Shown in pieces: positions 1-8,607 of a stretch of DNA of 40,346 nt (positions within the stretch are counted from its first letter, which is position 1; the number at the start of each line of letters is the position of its first letter). Made by a program: the position numbers and the translations under genes. Where the stretch lies: assembly GCA_002311385.1 (NCBI GenBank), contig DCAE01000051.1:39160-79505 (forward strand), in the 5' to 3' direction. The stretch comes from Dehalococcoidia bacterium UBA1141 (lineage in GTDB: Bacteria > Chloroflexota > Dehalococcoidia > Lucifugimonadales > UBA3495). The notes beneath the pieces were generated by a model. That model saw only the letters and a list, made by a program, of their open reading frames with translations. It was not told where the DNA came from and ran no database searches.

Positions 1-60
1 ATTGCGAACCGGCCTCTACTCTTTATTGGTTCTCGCTCTTTTAGGAGATAAGCGCCCCGA

Positions 61-1092
61 CTAGACTGGGACTCCCAGCGCCGGGAAAATCTCGTCACGG
101 AAAGCCTGAAGCTCCCGGTGGGCGAACTCATAAGTTGCGCCAGTCATCAGGTAAAGGTGGTCGATGCCCGCACGTTCCGCCTTCTTGATTTGCTCGGCGC
201 AGTGGGCGGGTGTGCCGATGAGACCGATGTTATCGCATAGATCGGCCAGCAGCTCATCGGACATAAAAGAGCACAACTCTTTGGCCTTTTCCCAGTCTTC
301 TGCGTGGACCACGTCGGGATAGAGGTCGTAGAGCCCCTTGGGAATTTCCAGTTCGCCAATCTCCATTCCCGCGGCTCGTAGCCACTTGGTGTGATACTCC
401 TCCATCAACCGCTGAACGCACAAGGGCCTGGCTGCTTCCCTGGCTTCTTTCTGGTCGGCGTCGATGATGGTGGTGGCGGTCAGGATTATCTCTACTTCGT
501 TTGGGTTGCGGCCAGCCCTTTTAGCGCCAATCTCCACATGCTGCCTTGCCAATTCCACGGCCTTGGGGTCCAACCCAATCTGGAGCAGCACGCCGTCAGC
601 CACTTCCCCGGCGGCTTCTATGGCCCTGGGACCGGTGGCGGATATATAGATTGGAGGTACTTCCCCTCCGCCATGGCGCATCCTGCTCTTGGAGCCGTCG
701 AAGTCCACTTCATCGCCAGCGAGAAGGCTTTTCATGGTCAGGACCGACTCTCGCATCTGCTTGACTGACGCGGGCTTGATGCCGATGGTCTGTACTGAAC
801 TGTAGCCCCTGCCCATCCAGTACTCAGTGCGTCCGGGGGCAATTTCCGCTACTGTTTTGAATGCCGATGCCAAGACTGAAGGGTGGCGAGTCACAGGGTT
901 GGTTACGGCCGAAGCGATGCGAATCTTGGAGGTGGCCTGAGCGGCGATAGCCATGCTCACGAATACGTCACGTTCCAGCAATTGGGAATCCAAGATACCC
1001 ACTCCGGCGAATCCGGCTTCTTCGCACTGTTTGATAAAGTCCGCCGTTTCGTTAGCTGGCTTACACGGCGGGACTCTTAGGTCGATTCTCAT
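61..1092 (-). CDS. LLM-class flavin-dependent oxidoreductase
   Basis: This 343-residue protein has the bacterial-luciferase-like (LLM) TIM-barrel pattern: an N-terminal barrel strand, a conserved segment SAVTNPVTRHPSVLA (about residues 61-75), PPIYISATGP near residue 146, and the C-terminal segment GIDHLYLMTG before the last helix. Members use FMN or coenzyme F420, and this one most resembles the methylene-tetrahydromethanopterin-reductase-like F420 branch. The cofactor and substrate cannot be read from sequence. The start is ATG with a GGGAG ribosome site about 11 bases upstream. It is the last gene of a minus-strand run of hydrolases and dehydrogenases, so a role in oxidising an organic substrate is inferred. 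A separate -10-like TATAAT lies upstream, so it may also be transcribed alone. Confidence 0.88.
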   Translation of the reverse strand: MRIDLRVPPCKPANETADFIKQCEEAGFAGVGILDSQLLERDVFVSMAIAAQATSKIRIASAVTNPVTRHPSVLASAFKTVAEIAPGRTEYWMGRGYSSVQTIGIKPASVKQMRESVLTMKSLLAGDEVDFDGSKSRMRHGGGEVPPIYISATGPRAIEAAGEVADGVLLQIGLDPKAVELARQHVEIGAKRAGRNPNEVEIILTATTIIDADQKEAREAARPLCVQRLMEEYHTKWLRAAGMEIGELEIPKGLYDLYPDVVHAEDWEKAKELCSFMSDELLADLCDNIGLIGTPAHCAEQIKKAERAGIDHLYLMTGATYEFAHRELQAFRDEIFPALGVPV

Positions 1093-1137
1093 TTTTCTGT
1101 GTTCTCCCTTTTAGAAAATTAGAGGTTGATGGCGGAT

Positions 1138-1143
1138 ATTATA
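1138..1143 (-). promoter_or_regulatory. Putative -10 element for the LLM oxidoreductase
   Basis: On the minus strand the sequence reads GGGTATAATATCC, a perfect TATAAT about 45 bases before the start codon of the 61-1092 gene. No convincing -35 box stands 16-18 bases upstream. The same GGGTATAAT context recurs at other gene starts in this window. Confidence 0.4.
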
Positions 1144-1241
1144 CCCGATTTCCACTTTACCTTTACCCCATCCTTCGGCAAAGTCAGAGCAGGCCTGACG
1201 TTTCGTAGCAAATGGGCTTTGTCTCGATTCCCCATACCTCC

Positions 1242-1268
1242 GTCATTCTTCAAGCCACTCAGAATGAC
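1242..1268. repeat. Short palindrome GTCATTCT...AGAATGAC
   Basis: Eight-base inverted arms GTCATTCT (1242-1249) and AGAATGAC (1261-1268) surround an 11-base loop. The left arm GTCATTCT recurs at 39499-39506, within a longer element, which suggests a dispersed repeat family of which this is a shortened copy. It sits between two minus-strand genes. Confidence 0.55.
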
Positions 1269-1326
1269 AATAGTGACGTAAGACCTAGGAATGGCGGAAT
1301 CTACTGACTAACTTGACGTTGTTTCC

Positions 1327-2442
1327 CTAGGTCATGACCCGGCGGAAGAAGTCCAGGGCGTTGCCGCCGGTGATTTTCATTACGTCTTCGTCCGAATAGC
1401 CTCGGGAAATCAGTCCGCGGATGATATTTTTCCCGTCGGCGGGCGATTCCAGGCCGCTTAGATATTCGGCCGGGAATTCCCTGGGCGCGTCTCTGGCCAT
1501 CATGTGCTTATGGAATCCCACATGGTCGCCGATGACGGTATCGGTGCCGATGCCGACATGGTCGATGCCCACTAGGTTGGTCATGTAGACGTAGTGGTCC
1601 AAGACGCACTCGATGGTCTGCTCAGGGTCGTCGCTCAACGAATTGGGCACGGCTGTGATGGCAATCAACCCACCCTTCTTGGCGCAGGCCAGCAGCTCCT
1701 CGTCCTTCCGCGTCCTTTTTACCGGTCTAAGCGTGTAGGAAGCGTTGTGGCTGAAAATCACCGGTGTCTTGGAGAATTCTATAGCGTCCATGGCCGTTTT
1801 GAACGAAGCATGGGACAGGTCAACCGCCATGCCTAGGTCGTTCATGCGGTGCACGACCTCAATGCCGAAGTCGCTGAGGCCACCGTCGTTGCGCTCGTAC
1901 ATACCGTCGCCGATGTAGTTCTTTCGGAAGTAGGTGAGGCCAGCCAGTCTCACACCTACGTTGTACAGGGTGTCCACTCGGCTTAACTGGCTACCGATGG
2001 CCAAGTGCTCCAGCGTTGGCATGAAGCCCAACTTGCCTTGTTGCTTGGCGGCCAGGATGTCGTTTGCATTGCCCACTTTAACCACGTCTTTCTGTAGGTT
2101 GATATCGGCCAGCATCATGTTCACTTCGCCCAGAACGTCGTCATATTCCACGAAGGACATGTCCTCGGCATTGAGTAAGGCACGAAACACATTGGACGTG
2201 GTCACGGTGGACCAGCCGCCATGCTTGACAGCGTCGTAACCCCAGCTATAGCTGCTGGTCCGCAGGTAGTCGATGAACAGGCCCATGTCCTCGGGCAGGA
2301 TGAAGGGGTGTTGGTGTACGTCCACCATGGTGACCTCTTCGGCCAGATTCTGGAAACGGACGTTTTGGGCGCTGTCCAAGGGCACCGTCATCGATGGCAC
2401 ACGGTCTATCTGTTTTGCTTGAGGGATCGGGTTTACAGCCAT
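1327..2442 (-). CDS. M19-family membrane dipeptidase (renal dipeptidase-like)
   Basis: This is a metallopeptidase M19 protein of 371 residues. Metal-binding and family motifs are visible: the HxH pair in DVHQHP (H43, H45), E145 in LEHLAIG, DLSHAS (H211), IFSHNASY (H232) and the C-terminal GIGTD aspartate. Family members hydrolyse dipeptides or related amide and lactone bonds with a binuclear zinc centre. There is no signal peptide, so a cytoplasmic enzyme is likely. I chose the ATG at 2442 (MAVNPIPQ) because GGAG lies five bases before it; an in-frame upstream start at 2469 adds nine residues without a ribosome site and runs into a repeat. It lies in the same minus-strand run as an amidohydrolase and a flavin oxidoreductase. 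Confidence 0.87.
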   Translation of the reverse strand: MAVNPIPQAKQIDRVPSMTVPLDSAQNVRFQNLAEEVTMVDVHQHPFILPEDMGLFIDYLRTSSYSWGYDAVKHGGWSTVTTSNVFRALLNAEDMSFVEYDDVLGEVNMMLADINLQKDVVKVGNANDILAAKQQGKLGFMPTLEHLAIGSQLSRVDTLYNVGVRLAGLTYFRKNYIGDGMYERNDGGLSDFGIEVVHRMNDLGMAVDLSHASFKTAMDAIEFSKTPVIFSHNASYTLRPVKRTRKDEELLACAKKGGLIAITAVPNSLSDDPEQTIECVLDHYVYMTNLVGIDHVGIGTDTVIGDHVGFHKHMMARDAPREFPAEYLSGLESPADGKNIIRGLISRGYSDEDVMKITGGNALDFFRRVMT

Positions 2443-2466
2443 GATTGCTCCGTAGAGATTTAATAT

Positions 2467-2526
2467 CACCGCAGAGAACGTGTAGAGTTAGAAAAACTCT
2501 TTGCTCTCTGCGGCTCTGCGGTGAAC
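2467..2526. repeat. Dispersed repeat with CTCTGCGGTG arms
   Basis: Inverted arms CACCGCAGAG (2467-2476) and CTCTGCGGTG (2514-2523) flank a central part containing CTCTCTGCGGCTCTGCGG. A related degenerate copy lies at 33762-33795. It fills the space between the amidohydrolase stop and the dipeptidase start and begins within the dipeptidase leader. Confidence 0.65.
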
Positions 2527-2543
2527 GCACCTTGGCGGTGAAA

Positions 2544-3344
2544 CTAAAGACCGATAAGCTCCCGGGCATTCTCGCCCAAAATCTTCTCTTTGTCGGTATC
2601 GGTTATGGCCAGACTGTCTATGAATTCAGCGTCCACCGTCTGGCTTGCCAAGGGAAAGTCGGTGCCGAAGCACACCTTGTTGATGCCGTGCTTGTTGATG
2701 ATAGTGGTCAAGGTCTTGATCCCCACTTCTTTTACGGACGGAGGCCAAGTGGTGTCTATGAGCACGTTTTCCCGGCCAATCAACTCTCTTTCCGCTTCGT
2801 CCAGCATGTAGAACCCGCCCAAATGGAGCGCGATTACCTTTAGTTTCGGGAACCGGCGGACCACGTTCATGACTCGCTCAGGCGCTGCGTACAGAGGGTC
2901 GCCTGGCTTGGTGTGGGGCCACTTGCCGGAGTGAATCTCCAGCACCATGTTTTCGCCCATCTCTTCGTAGACTGGGAACATCTTTGGATCGTCGGGGTAA
3001 AACTGGTTCATTATCGGGTGGAGCTTGATGCCCTTGATGCCGTTTTCCCTCAGCAATCGGACTTCACCGGGCATATCTTCCAAGTCGGGATGAATCGCGC
3101 CAAAGGGCACCAACATATCATCTTGAATACTTATCAGCCAATCATTGATGCCCCGCACTTGGTCCACTCGCTCGGCTACGCCCAGAACGATAGACTTGTC
3201 GACGCCGGAATCCCGCATATGGGATTTTACCCCGTCCACCGTGCCGGTAGTTACGGCGTCATAGCCAAAATCGCGTTCCATAATCCCGGTTATAACCTCG
3301 GCAATTCGGTCCGGGTACACATGGGTATGAACGTCAACCCGCAT
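2544..3344 (-). CDS. Amidohydrolase_2-family metal-dependent hydrolase
   Basis: This 266-residue TIM-barrel hydrolase belongs to the amidohydrolase superfamily, the Amidohydro_2 (ACMSD-like) group. It shows the N-terminal HxH metal pair in MRVDVHTHVYPDR (H6, H8), a mid-protein strand with conserved histidine IALHLGGF, and the terminal aspartate in CFGTDFPLAS. The family includes decarboxylases and hydrolases of aromatic or cyclic acids; the exact substrate cannot be assigned. The ATG start follows AGGAG at good spacing. It lies between an SDR epimerase and an M19 dipeptidase on the same strand, which suggests co-transcription in a degradation operon. Confidence 0.87.
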   Translation of the reverse strand: MRVDVHTHVYPDRIAEVITGIMERDFGYDAVTTGTVDGVKSHMRDSGVDKSIVLGVAERVDQVRGINDWLISIQDDMLVPFGAIHPDLEDMPGEVRLLRENGIKGIKLHPIMNQFYPDDPKMFPVYEEMGENMVLEIHSGKWPHTKPGDPLYAAPERVMNVVRRFPKLKVIALHLGGFYMLDEAERELIGRENVLIDTTWPPSVKEVGIKTLTTIINKHGINKVCFGTDFPLASQTVDAEFIDSLAITDTDKEKILGENARELIGL

Positions 3345-3397
3345 TTAATGGCTCCTATTTGGCGGTGGAAAATGATCTGAGTTGGAGGTGATTTAGC

Positions 3398-3431
3398 GAA
3401 ATCCCCCGAAATCCCCCTTTACCAAAGGGGG
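3398..3431. repeat. Dispersed palindrome (CCCCCTTT/AAAGGGGG family)
   Basis: The core hairpin is CCCCCTTT (3413-3420), loop ACC, AAAGGGGG (3424-3431), preceded by a tandem GAAATCCCCC pair. The same core recurs at 8623-8641 and 20839-20857, and diverged copies lie at 9030-9066 and 36845-36892. Here it lies between two genes of a minus-strand operon. Confidence 0.85.
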
Positions 3432-3451
3432 ACGTTCCTGATGGGCTGGGC

Positions 3452-4387
3452 TCAGCCCACCAGCGGCAGTCCCTCGCTCTCGCGTACCTCGTTGATGATT
3501 TGCAGGACACGTGTGTGGAAGGGTGGGTATTCCAGTTCAAACTCGCCCAGGAGGCGGCTGTTGTCCACCAGGAAATTGCCCGAGTCTTCCCTACCGCCGT
3601 CGCTTTCGAAGGTAATCTGGGCATCGGGCAGGTATCCCCGGACTATGTCGGCCAAGTCGCCCATGCTGATGGCCTCTCCGCCGGTGTTGTACAAGGGGTA
3701 GTGGCTGGAATTGGCCAAGGTTACCCGAACGAAGGCCTCGGCCACGTCATCCACATGCACCGGCAGGCGCATGATGTCCTTTTTGGGAAAGCTAACCGGC
3801 TGTCCCATGGCTGGCAAGACAACGCAGCGCACGTGGTCCGTGGAGCCCCGAACCTTGTCCGGCCCAGTCACGTTGGCAGGACGTATGCCGGTGATAGACA
3901 TGCCGTAGATAGAGTTGTACTGGTCTGCTTGGAATTCGTTGAAAATTTTATGAACGGCGTACTGGCTAGTGCCCATCTTAGCGTCGTCCTCGTTGATGAG
4001 CCGCTCACCAAAGTGGGACTGCTGGCCGCTGGAGGCCAAAGAACTGGCGTAGACAATCCGGTTAACACCGCAGACCCTGGCGGCCTCAAAGCAGTTGTCC
4101 ATCCCCAACACGTTCAACTTCATGGTGAAATGGGGAGTGTCGTCACCGCTACCCAGCAAGTAGGCCAGGTTGAGGATTCGGTCGGGTTTGGAGGCCAGAA
4201 TCGCTTTAATCACGTCTTCGAATTGGGTGATATCCCCGTACATCACGCTGACTTGGTCGCCGTATTCGTCAAATGAAGCGGACCGGGGGTTGATGTCCAT
4301 GCAGACCACCTTTTCGCCTCGGTCCGCCAAGCGGCGGATGGCCCGTTGGCCGATGAACCCGGTTCCACCGAAAACTAATACCGTCAT
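3452..4387 (-). CDS. NAD(P)-dependent epimerase/dehydratase (extended SDR)
   Basis: This is an extended short-chain dehydrogenase of 311 residues. The dinucleotide-binding loop GGTGFIG (residues 7-13), the serine strand YASSLASS (113-120) and the catalytic Y143-x-x-x-K147 (YAVHK) are all present, so the fold and NAD(P) binding are well supported. Members epimerise, dehydrate or reduce sugar nucleotides or small ketones and alcohols. The neighbours are hydrolases and oxidoreductases rather than polysaccharide genes, so a catabolic small-molecule dehydrogenase is more likely than cell-envelope work. The ATG start follows AGGAGACAACA. Confidence 0.88.
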   Translation of the reverse strand: MTVLVFGGTGFIGQRAIRRLADRGEKVVCMDINPRSASFDEYGDQVSVMYGDITQFEDVIKAILASKPDRILNLAYLLGSGDDTPHFTMKLNVLGMDNCFEAARVCGVNRIVYASSLASSGQQSHFGERLINEDDAKMGTSQYAVHKIFNEFQADQYNSIYGMSITGIRPANVTGPDKVRGSTDHVRCVVLPAMGQPVSFPKKDIMRLPVHVDDVAEAFVRVTLANSSHYPLYNTGGEAISMGDLADIVRGYLPDAQITFESDGGREDSGNFLVDNSRLLGEFELEYPPFHTRVLQIINEVRESEGLPLVG

Positions 4388-4448
4388 TGTTGTCTCCTGT
4401 GGTCTTGTTAAATACTACTGTTGAATTTGGCTGCTGAGCAGGGGCTTG

Positions 4449-5480
4449 TTATTTCGGCCAGGTATCGGGGAGAGACGTGGCCAGCCAATTCACAAGCGCG
4501 GCATTGACTTCCGCTGGTTTTTCTTGGGCCACCCAATGTCCGCTTTGCACCGCTCGCTCCGTCAGATTGCGGCAATGTTCCCGCATGGGCTCGGCGAGGC
4601 GCGAGTCGATGCACTCGCAGGTGAAGTCGTATTCTGCGGCTATAAATAGTGTGGGCAACTCCAGCACGCCATCGTTCACCGCTCGTTGGGCATAGGCCAG
4701 GTTGGACTCGTGGTTCATATAGTAGGAACTGGGGCCGAAAAAGCCATTACGACCCAAAGCAGCAGCGTAGGCGCTCAGGTCTCCTTCGCTCAAGACATTG
4801 GAGTCACGGTCCACTTCCGGAGGCTCCGTTGCGCCCCTGAACCAGCCGCCGTCGTTTCGAACGTAGGCCGTTCTTGACGGTTTGTTCTTGCCACCGGGGT
4901 CGCCGCTACGGAAGAGGGCCTTGATGGCATTCGTAGGGTCAGCGTCGAAGGGAGCGATGGCTGCGTCGAAATTCTCCTCGTAGAAGCGCTGGTACTCCCA
5001 CTGGCCCACCGGAAACTCACCTTCAGGGTATACGTCCCGGTTAATCAGGCCCAATATGGCGTCCAAGCCGCGTTCCAGCGTGTAGTAAGGAACGGAGATA
5101 TTGGCGACGCCGTGACACCGTTCGGGATGGTGGCTGGCGATGCTCCAGACCACCGGTGCGCCCCAGTCGTGGCCGACCCACACCGCTTTTTCTACATCAA
5201 GGGCGTCTTGAAGGCCAATCATGTCGGCAACGATGGACTCCAAGGCGTAGTCCTGATGTCGGGGGTGAACGGTCGAGCGTCCGTAGCCTCGCATATCCGG
5301 GGCGATTGCTCGAAACCCCAAACCGGCGAGGCAAGGGAGTTGGTGGCGCCAGCTTATGGAAAGCTCGGGCCAGCCATGTACGAAGATGACCAAAGGGCCG
5401 TTGACCGGGCCGGCTGACAGGTAGAAAGTCTGATGGTTGCCGGTACGAACGACATTTTCGGAAACAGTTTCTGAGTCCAT
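4449..5480 (-). CDS. Alpha/beta hydrolase, epoxide-hydrolase-like
   Basis: This 343-residue alpha/beta hydrolase carries the epoxide hydrolase/haloalkane dehalogenase signature. The oxyanion motif is HGWP (residues 35-38), the nucleophile is D105 in GHDWGA, and a C-terminal histidine stands in SGHWVAQEKP (H315). An aspartate rather than serine nucleophile and HGxP point to hydrolysis of epoxides over esters. There is no signal peptide. The ATG start has AAGGA upstream at slightly long spacing. It sits beside an HSL-type esterase and an SDR, which fits stepwise opening and oxidation of an organic substrate, although that pathway is inferred. Confidence 0.87.
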   Translation of the reverse strand: MDSETVSENVVRTGNHQTFYLSAGPVNGPLVIFVHGWPELSISWRHQLPCLAGLGFRAIAPDMRGYGRSTVHPRHQDYALESIVADMIGLQDALDVEKAVWVGHDWGAPVVWSIASHHPERCHGVANISVPYYTLERGLDAILGLINRDVYPEGEFPVGQWEYQRFYEENFDAAIAPFDADPTNAIKALFRSGDPGGKNKPSRTAYVRNDGGWFRGATEPPEVDRDSNVLSEGDLSAYAAALGRNGFFGPSSYYMNHESNLAYAQRAVNDGVLELPTLFIAAEYDFTCECIDSRLAEPMREHCRNLTERAVQSGHWVAQEKPAEVNAALVNWLATSLPDTWPK

Positions 5481-5539
5481 GGCCCCGTTCCTTCTCGCCT
5501 TGACTGGCGGGTATTTGCCTAGACTGAGCGGGCTGGCAC

Positions 5540-6487
5540 TTACCGGGCTGCGGCCTCTTTATTCGCTGCAAAGGCCGCTTTCAGCGCCGTTGTGGCTTGT
5601 GAGACTGCTTGCTCTCCCTTGTCCAACACCGACGACATGCCGAAGAACCCATGAATCATGCCATCGTAACGGGTGGCCGTGGTGGGCACGCCCGCGTCCT
5701 TGAGTTTCTTGGCGTAGGCTTCCCCCTCATCCCGCAGCGGGTCGAATTCGGCGGTGATGACCAACGCCGGGGGTTGTCCGCTAACGTCCTTGGCGGCCAA
5801 AGGAGCCGCGTAGGGGTTCGACGCATCGGCTTCGCTGCTCAGGTAATGCTTCCAATACCATTTCATGCCATCCATGGTGAGCAGGTAGCCGTTGGCGTTG
5901 TCCTTATAGGAACCACTGCCGAAGTCCACGGCCGTCACCGGATATACCAGCAGTTGGAAAGCTATGAAGAGGTCGCCCCGGTCCTTGGCTGCCAGAGCCA
6001 CGCCAGCGGCCAGGTTGCCTCCGGCGCTGTCGCCGCCCACGGCGATGCGGGAAGGATCCACATTGATGCTGGTCGCGTTTTGGGAAATCCACTTGGTCGC
6101 CACGTAGCAGTCGTCGAAAGGCACGGGGAATTTGGCTTCGGGGGCCAAACGGTAGTCAACGGATACCACTACACAATCAGCGCCCACGGCCAGCTGGCGG
6201 GAGACGCAGTCGGCAGTCTCCAGGTTACCAATGACCCAGCCGCCGCCGTGGAACCAACTTAGGACCGGGAATGGTCCGTCTCCGGCCGGTGTGTAGATGC
6301 GCACAGGAACTTGGAAGTCGCCGTTGGCTATGGTCCGGTCCTCCACCTTGGCTACTTCCGGTCCTTGGGGCCGGGGCCGGGCCATCTGGTTGGCGCGGGC
6401 TTCTTCCGGTGAAATCGTGTGGTTGGGCGGGAGTCCCAATTCGTCCATAGCATCTAAAACTGTTCTTGCTTGCGGGTCCAACGGCAT
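5540..6487 (-). CDS. Alpha/beta hydrolase fold-3 esterase (HSL family)
   Basis: This 315-residue carboxylesterase is of the hormone-sensitive-lipase group. The diagnostic HGGG oxyanion motif is at residues 80-83 (WFHGGGWVIG), the nucleophile S154 lies in GGDSAGGN, the acid residue lies in EFDPLRDEG, and the histidine lies in YDGMIHGFF. All triad elements are intact, so it should be an active esterase or lipase on short or medium acyl esters. The start ATG follows GAGGAGG with good spacing. It is 59 bases upstream of the epoxide-hydrolase-like gene in the same orientation. Confidence 0.92.
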   Translation of the reverse strand: MPLDPQARTVLDAMDELGLPPNHTISPEEARANQMARPRPQGPEVAKVEDRTIANGDFQVPVRIYTPAGDGPFPVLSWFHGGGWVIGNLETADCVSRQLAVGADCVVVSVDYRLAPEAKFPVPFDDCYVATKWISQNATSINVDPSRIAVGGDSAGGNLAAGVALAAKDRGDLFIAFQLLVYPVTAVDFGSGSYKDNANGYLLTMDGMKWYWKHYLSSEADASNPYAAPLAAKDVSGQPPALVITAEFDPLRDEGEAYAKKLKDAGVPTTATRYDGMIHGFFGMSSVLDKGEQAVSQATTALKAAFAANKEAAAR

Positions 6488-6509
6488 TTTGATACCTCCT
6501 CAATTAGCG

Positions 6510-7379
6510 CTATTGATTTAAGTTCAGTGTCAGTTCTTCCGGTTCGGGGATTTGGTCTAGACCATAGTATTTATGCTCAATTTTGTCCCCGGAGACTTTG
6601 ACTATTCTAAAGCCTGATGGCTCTTGGCCCAGGGGATAGCCTAGGGCTCCCGTGGTAACCATCTGGATTCCTTTGTAATTTACATGGTGGCATTTGTGCA
6701 AGTGACCGGAGAACACCGCCGAGACGGCATGGGCCTCAAATAACTCCAATAACGACGTTCGTTTTTCCTTGGGCATGGCCCCCCAGCTATCCGCCTCATT
6801 GGGGTCTTGGAGAAAAAGCGGGTGGTGGAGAATCACCACTATGTGGGCGCTGGCCCTGTTGCGGGCCTCAATTAGCGACTTGCCGAGAAATGCCATTTGA
6901 CGGTCCCATTCGCCGGGGGTTTGAGAGTCATCGAAGCCCACCGAGGTGTTCAGGACAATGAAACTGGAACCGGCGTGCTGGAAGGCGTAATAATCGTCGC
7001 CAAAATTCTCCCGGTATTGCTCCAACGTCTCGGGAGTCGGGGTGTTGCCCACGTCCCAATTGCCGGGAGCCCAGTGAAGCGGTATATCGGGGTTGAGCTG
7101 GGCGGTTATGCGGCGCAATTCGGCCAATTGGCCAGGGTCGCTTCGGTCCTCGACCATGTCGCCGGAGATTATCACGAATGCCGGGTTCAAACGGTTGGCG
7201 GCGCCTATGGCCTTTTCGTAAAGCGCCGATTCTTGTGCGAAGCCCGCGGTTTTGGGAGCAGACAAGATGTTCCAACCGTTCTCGTTGCGAAAGTGCTGGA
7301 TTTGCTCATCATCCATGCCGCTGAGTCTGGAAAACATGCCGAACTGGGGGTCGGACATTTGGATGAAGAAAAAATCCAC
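6510..7379 (-). CDS. Calcineurin-like metallophosphoesterase, CPPED1/CSTP1-like
   Basis: This 289-residue metallophosphoesterase contains SDPQFG (D10-P-Q12), SGDMVED (G73-D74), GNWD (106-109), LHHPLF and SGHLH (225-228). The DPQFG start, GNTPTPETLE after motif III and a C-terminal HKYYGLDQIPE match what I recall of vertebrate CPPED1 (CSTP1), so this is a bacterial relative of that protein phosphatase-like subgroup. The usual GNHD has become GNWD, replacing the histidine that normally acts as general acid. I chose the GTG at 7379 because GAGGAAA lies six bases before it; the reading frame stays open to 7778 but that extension is low-complexity antisense of folD. It is the first gene of the seven-gene minus-strand run. 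Confidence 0.87.
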   Translation of the reverse strand: MDFFFIQMSDPQFGMFSRLSGMDDEQIQHFRNENGWNILSAPKTAGFAQESALYEKAIGAANRLNPAFVIISGDMVEDRSDPGQLAELRRITAQLNPDIPLHWAPGNWDVGNTPTPETLEQYRENFGDDYYAFQHAGSSFIVLNTSVGFDDSQTPGEWDRQMAFLGKSLIEARNRASAHIVVILHHPLFLQDPNEADSWGAMPKEKRTSLLELFEAHAVSAVFSGHLHKCHHVNYKGIQMVTTGALGYPLGQEPSGFRIVKVSGDKIEHKYYGLDQIPEPEELTLNLNQ

Positions 7380-7467
7380 GGCTGTTTCCTCGCCAAGAGT
7401 TGGGTAATTCCTATCTGGAGTATGGCCAAAATGGGGCCAGTTTTTATGGGACGGGAGTTGCGATGGG

Positions 7468-7496
7468 AGTGTAGTGTGGGATTGGATTGGTGTCAA
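7468..7496 (-). promoter_or_regulatory. Sigma-70-type promoter for the minus-strand hydrolase run
   Basis: On the minus strand TTGACA (7496-7491), a 17-base spacer and TACACT (7473-7468) form a near-consensus promoter about 90 bases upstream of the metallophosphoesterase start. It is the best-matching promoter in the window and would drive genes from 7379 down to 61. Confidence 0.7.
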
Positions 7497-7653
7497 TGTT
7501 CCCCACCTACGGTCTATTTCCCATTGGGAGAGGATGCCAGCGATGAAATCGCGCCTGGATGAGGGGAGTAGCCGTTGAGGGCCGGGATAGCCGCTGCTAA
7601 TATTGGAGCTCGTGAACCAATTTGGCCTACCGGTTGTGACTAACAGGAAAAGC

Positions 7654-8541
7654 ATGGCAAAGATTCTGGATGGTACGGCCCTTTCCCAAGTGATACGGGG
7701 AGAGGTTGCTTCAGGCGTCGTGGAGATGCAGCAGAACCACGGCGTGACACCAGGACTGGCAGCGGTGCTGGTGGGCAACGACCCTGCGTCAGCTATCTAT
7801 GTGCGCAACAAGCGGCTGGCTTGTGAGCAAGCGGGGATGTTTAGCCAGGTCTACGCTCTTCTTGAAGCCACCACTGAAACCGAGATACTGAAATTGGTTG
7901 CCGAGCTTAACCTCGACCACAGATTCCACGGCGTATTGATTCAGCTTCCATTGCCTTCCCACATCGACGAGAACGTCGTGATGCAGGCGTTGGATCCGGC
8001 CAAGGATATTGATGGGCTACATCCCTACAACGTTGGCCTTCTGGCCCAGGGACGTCCCGACTTCGTTCCGGGTACACCAGCGGGCATCCAACAGCTTTTG
8101 CTGAGAAATGGCTATGACCCATCCGGCCAGAACGTGGTGATTTGCGGTCGCAGCAACATCGTGGGTAAGCCCTTGGCAATCTTGTTGATGCAGCGCCAAG
8201 ACGGCGCCAACGCCACTGTCACCGTGTGCCATACCAAGACCAGTGACCTGGAGGACGTGACCCGTCAGGCTGATATCCTAGTGTCGGCGGTAGGCAAACC
8301 CAAGTTTATTACCGCTGATATGGTTAAGGAGGGTGCTGTCGTCATTGACGCAGGCATCAACCGAGTGCCGGATGCTACCCGCAAGAGTGGAAACCGTTTG
8401 GTGGGGGATGTGGACTTTGAAGCGGTGTCTAAAAAGGCCGAGGCCATCACTCCGGTCCCCGGCGGCGTTGGACCAATGACCATCGCCATGCTATTGGTCA
8501 GCACCCTGACCGCAACCCGCATCAGCATTCACGGACGGTGA
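7654..8541 (+). CDS. folD: Bifunctional methylene-tetrahydrofolate dehydrogenase/cyclohydrolase FolD
   Basis: FolD interconverts methylene-, methenyl- and 10-formyl-tetrahydrofolate using NADP. The 295-residue protein has the catalytic YVRNK motif (Y49, K53), GVLIQLPLP, the DPAKDIDGLHP loop, the nucleotide-binding CGRSNIVGKP and the C-terminal signature PVPGGVGPMT. Length and motif order are normal. I chose ATG 7654 because AGGAAAAGC precedes it; an upstream TTG at 7603 lacks a ribosome site. It is divergent from the phosphoesterase run and followed by queA after a hairpin repeat. Confidence 0.97.
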   Translation: MAKILDGTALSQVIRGEVASGVVEMQQNHGVTPGLAAVLVGNDPASAIYVRNKRLACEQAGMFSQVYALLEATTETEILKLVAELNLDHRFHGVLIQLPLPSHIDENVVMQALDPAKDIDGLHPYNVGLLAQGRPDFVPGTPAGIQQLLLRNGYDPSGQNVVICGRSNIVGKPLAILLMQRQDGANATVTVCHTKTSDLEDVTRQADILVSAVGKPKFITADMVKEGAVVIDAGINRVPDATRKSGNRLVGDVDFEAVSKKAEAITPVPGGVGPMTIAMLLVSTLTATRISIHGR

Positions 8542-8607
8542 ACAGCTTTCAGCGGTCAGTTACCAAACGTGGCTCGTCAGAGAACACTCCTGGCAGAAGT
8601 GGCGTTA

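Noticed and set aside
2544..3344. Uronate isomerase or adenosine deaminase for the amidohydrolase
   Set aside because: Length and motif order fit the short Amidohydro_2 group and not those longer families.
7380..7778. N-terminal extension of the metallophosphoesterase up to 7778
   Set aside because: It overlaps folD on the opposite strand, has no family match, and a GTG with a good ribosome site at 7379 begins the conserved motif block.
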